From NCBI RefSeq assembly GCF_004016505.1, contig NZ_SACR01000001.1:124001-188000 (forward strand): 64,000 nucleotides of DNA, in the 5' to 3' direction. Below the pieces are notes generated by a model that did no database searches, had not been told where the DNA came from, and saw only the letters and a program-made list of their open reading frames with translations. The position numbers and the translations under genes are program-made. Below are positions 63,054 through 64,000 of the stretch, one piece after another. The stretch comes from Rubrivivax rivuli (lineage in GTDB: Bacteria > Pseudomonadota > Gammaproteobacteria > Burkholderiales > Burkholderiaceae_C). Every line of letters starts with the position of its first letter. Position 1 is the first letter of the stretch.

Positions 63054-64000
63054 ATGATCGACACCCTCACCTACCAACAACGCCGCGCCGAACTGGCGCG
63101 CCGTGTCGGCCACGGCCTGGTGCTGCTGCCGGGCCATGCCGAAAGCCCGTGCAACTACCGCGACAACTGCTACCCCTTCCGCCAGGACAGCACGCTGCTG
63201 TACTTCAGCGGCCTGGCGGTGCCCGACATCGCCCTGCTGCTGGACTGCGACAGCGGCCAGACCACGCTGCTGGCCGCCGACCCGCACCCCGACGACATCG
63301 TCTGGACCGGCCCCGTGCCCAGCCGCGCCGAGCAGGCCGCGCGCGCCGGCATCGAGCACCACGCACCTCTGTCCAGCCTGCAGGCCCTGGTGGAACAGGC
63401 CCAGGCCCAGGGCCGCACCGTGCACCGCCTGCCGGTGGCCCGCACGGGCGAGGCCACCGGCGCCAGCGCCGCGCTGCTGCATGCCGTGGTGGCCCTGCGC
63501 GCCGTGAAGACGGCCGACGAGGTGGCGCAGATCGAGCAGGCCCTGCACACCACGCGCGACATGCACCTGCTGGCCTTGCGCCAGGCGCGCGTGGGCGTGG
63601 CCGAACAGGCGGTGGTGGGGGCCATGGAAGGCCTGGTGGCCGCACGCGGCCTGCGCATGGCCTACCCGGTGATCTTCAGCAGCCGTGGCGAGATCCTGCA
63701 CAACCACCACCACGACCAGACGCTGCAGGCCGGCGACCTGGTGGTCAACGACAGCGGCGCCGAATCGCCGCTGGGCTATGCCTCCGACATCACGCGCACC
63801 ATCCCGGCATCGGGCCGCTTCACACCGCTGCAGGCCGACCTGTACCGCGTGGTGCTGAAGGCCCAGCAGGAAGCCATCGCCCTGCTGAAGCCCGGCGTGC
63901 CCTACCGCCAGGTGCACGAGCACGCCTGCACCGTGCTGGTGGACGGCATGATCGGCCTGGGCTTCATGCGCGGCAACGCGGCCGAGGCCGTCGAACGGGG
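63054..64000 (+). CDS. M24-family aminopeptidase P (Xaa-Pro peptidase), 3'-truncated by window end
   Basis: At least 315 codons are present and the stop lies beyond the window. The aminopeptidase P N-terminal domain comes first (YQQRRAELARRVGHGLVLLPGHAESPCNYRDNCYPFRQDSTLLYFSGL). The pita-bread domain follows, with the first metal ligands in VVNDSGAESPLGYASDITRTIP (two Asp) preceded by NHHHDQTLQAGDLVV. It removes N-terminal residues from X-Pro peptides, which fits a collagen-type, hydroxyproline-rich diet. The ATG is 9 bases after the dehydrogenase stop; the ribosome site is weak. Confidence 0.9.
   Translation, partial: MIDTLTYQQRRAELARRVGHGLVLLPGHAESPCNYRDNCYPFRQDSTLLYFSGLAVPDIALLLDCDSGQTTLLAADPHPDDIVWTGPVPSRAEQAARAGIEHHAPLSSLQALVEQAQAQGRTVHRLPVARTGEATGASAALLHAVVALRAVKTADEVAQIEQALHTTRDMHLLALRQARVGVAEQAVVGAMEGLVAARGLRMAYPVIFSSRGEILHNHHHDQTLQAGDLVVNDSGAESPLGYASDITRTIPASGRFTPLQADLYRVVLKAQQEAIALLKPGVPYRQVHEHACTVLVDGMIGLGFMRGNAAEAVER

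Overview
The window is a GC-rich chromosomal segment (about 70% G+C by eye, with gene-dense coding on both strands). It most likely comes from a betaproteobacterium of the order Burkholderiales, in the Rubrivivax/Leptothrix/Sphaerotilaceae neighbourhood. I base this on protein sequence character and on gene order: recA-recX-DUF2889-sucC-sucD-terC, followed by pilA, PglL-like ligases, moaC and an M48 protease. This order recurs in Burkholderiales. No rRNA, tRNA, insertion sequence, prophage or CRISPR array was seen.

Layout. 1-6.4 kb: the tail of a VOC-family protein, a histidine phosphatase, a secreted CAP-domain protein, then a minus-strand run ssb > GlcNAc kinase > nagA > dienelactone hydrolase > orphan peptide-type ABC binding protein. 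6.6-12.1 kb: an accessory-looking unit made of a beta-propeller-like lipoprotein and a secreted protein with an internal duplication, divergent from a 1005-aa SARP/AfsR-type regulator (winged helix, BTAD, P-loop, TPR-like helices). Heptamer direct repeats in 11/22-bp phase lie just upstream of the regulator. 12.2-22.4 kb: recQ, a CheB-CheR-PAS fusion overlapping a PAS histidine kinase, and uvrA. 22.4-26.3 kb: a BLUF photoreceptor, a Lys/Ala/Pro-rich SWIB protein, a small membrane protein, an M48 protease and moaC. 26.3-30.5 kb: two tandem PglL/Wzy_C-type O-oligosaccharyltransferase-like genes downstream of pilA, which has a good sigma-54 promoter and its own terminator. 30.5-34.7 kb: an MBL-fold hydrolase, a tandem-FHA protein, a Ser/Thr kinase fused to a PP2C phosphatase, and TerC. 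34.8-39.3 kb: sucCD, DUF2889, recX and recA with an SOS box.

39.4-41.7 kb: a TctD/TctE-like two-component system. 41.8-47.6 kb: the rod-shape operon mreB-mreC-mreD-mrdA-rodA. 48.0-51.2 kb: gatCAB. 51.3-55.8 kb: a DUF4124-like protein, pyrE, xthA (divergent, only 21 bp apart), a cyclic-nucleotide-binding/HTH/FliG_C-like protein and a monoglyceride-lipase-like hydrolase. 55.8-64.0 kb: an M20 peptidase and a trans-4-hydroxy-L-proline catabolic cluster. That cluster comprises an AmpG-like MFS transporter, a DHDPS-family deaminase, a GntR/FCD regulator, 4-hydroxyproline epimerase, an FAD-dependent D-hydroxyproline dehydrogenase and an M24 peptidase cut by the window end.

The least conventional parts are the SARP-like regulator with its repeats and the divergent secreted pair, the kinase-phosphatase/FHA set placed between terC and pilA, the cNMP/FliG chimera, and the receiver-less CheB-CheR/kinase pair. 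All functions are inferred from sequence and context; no database search was run.
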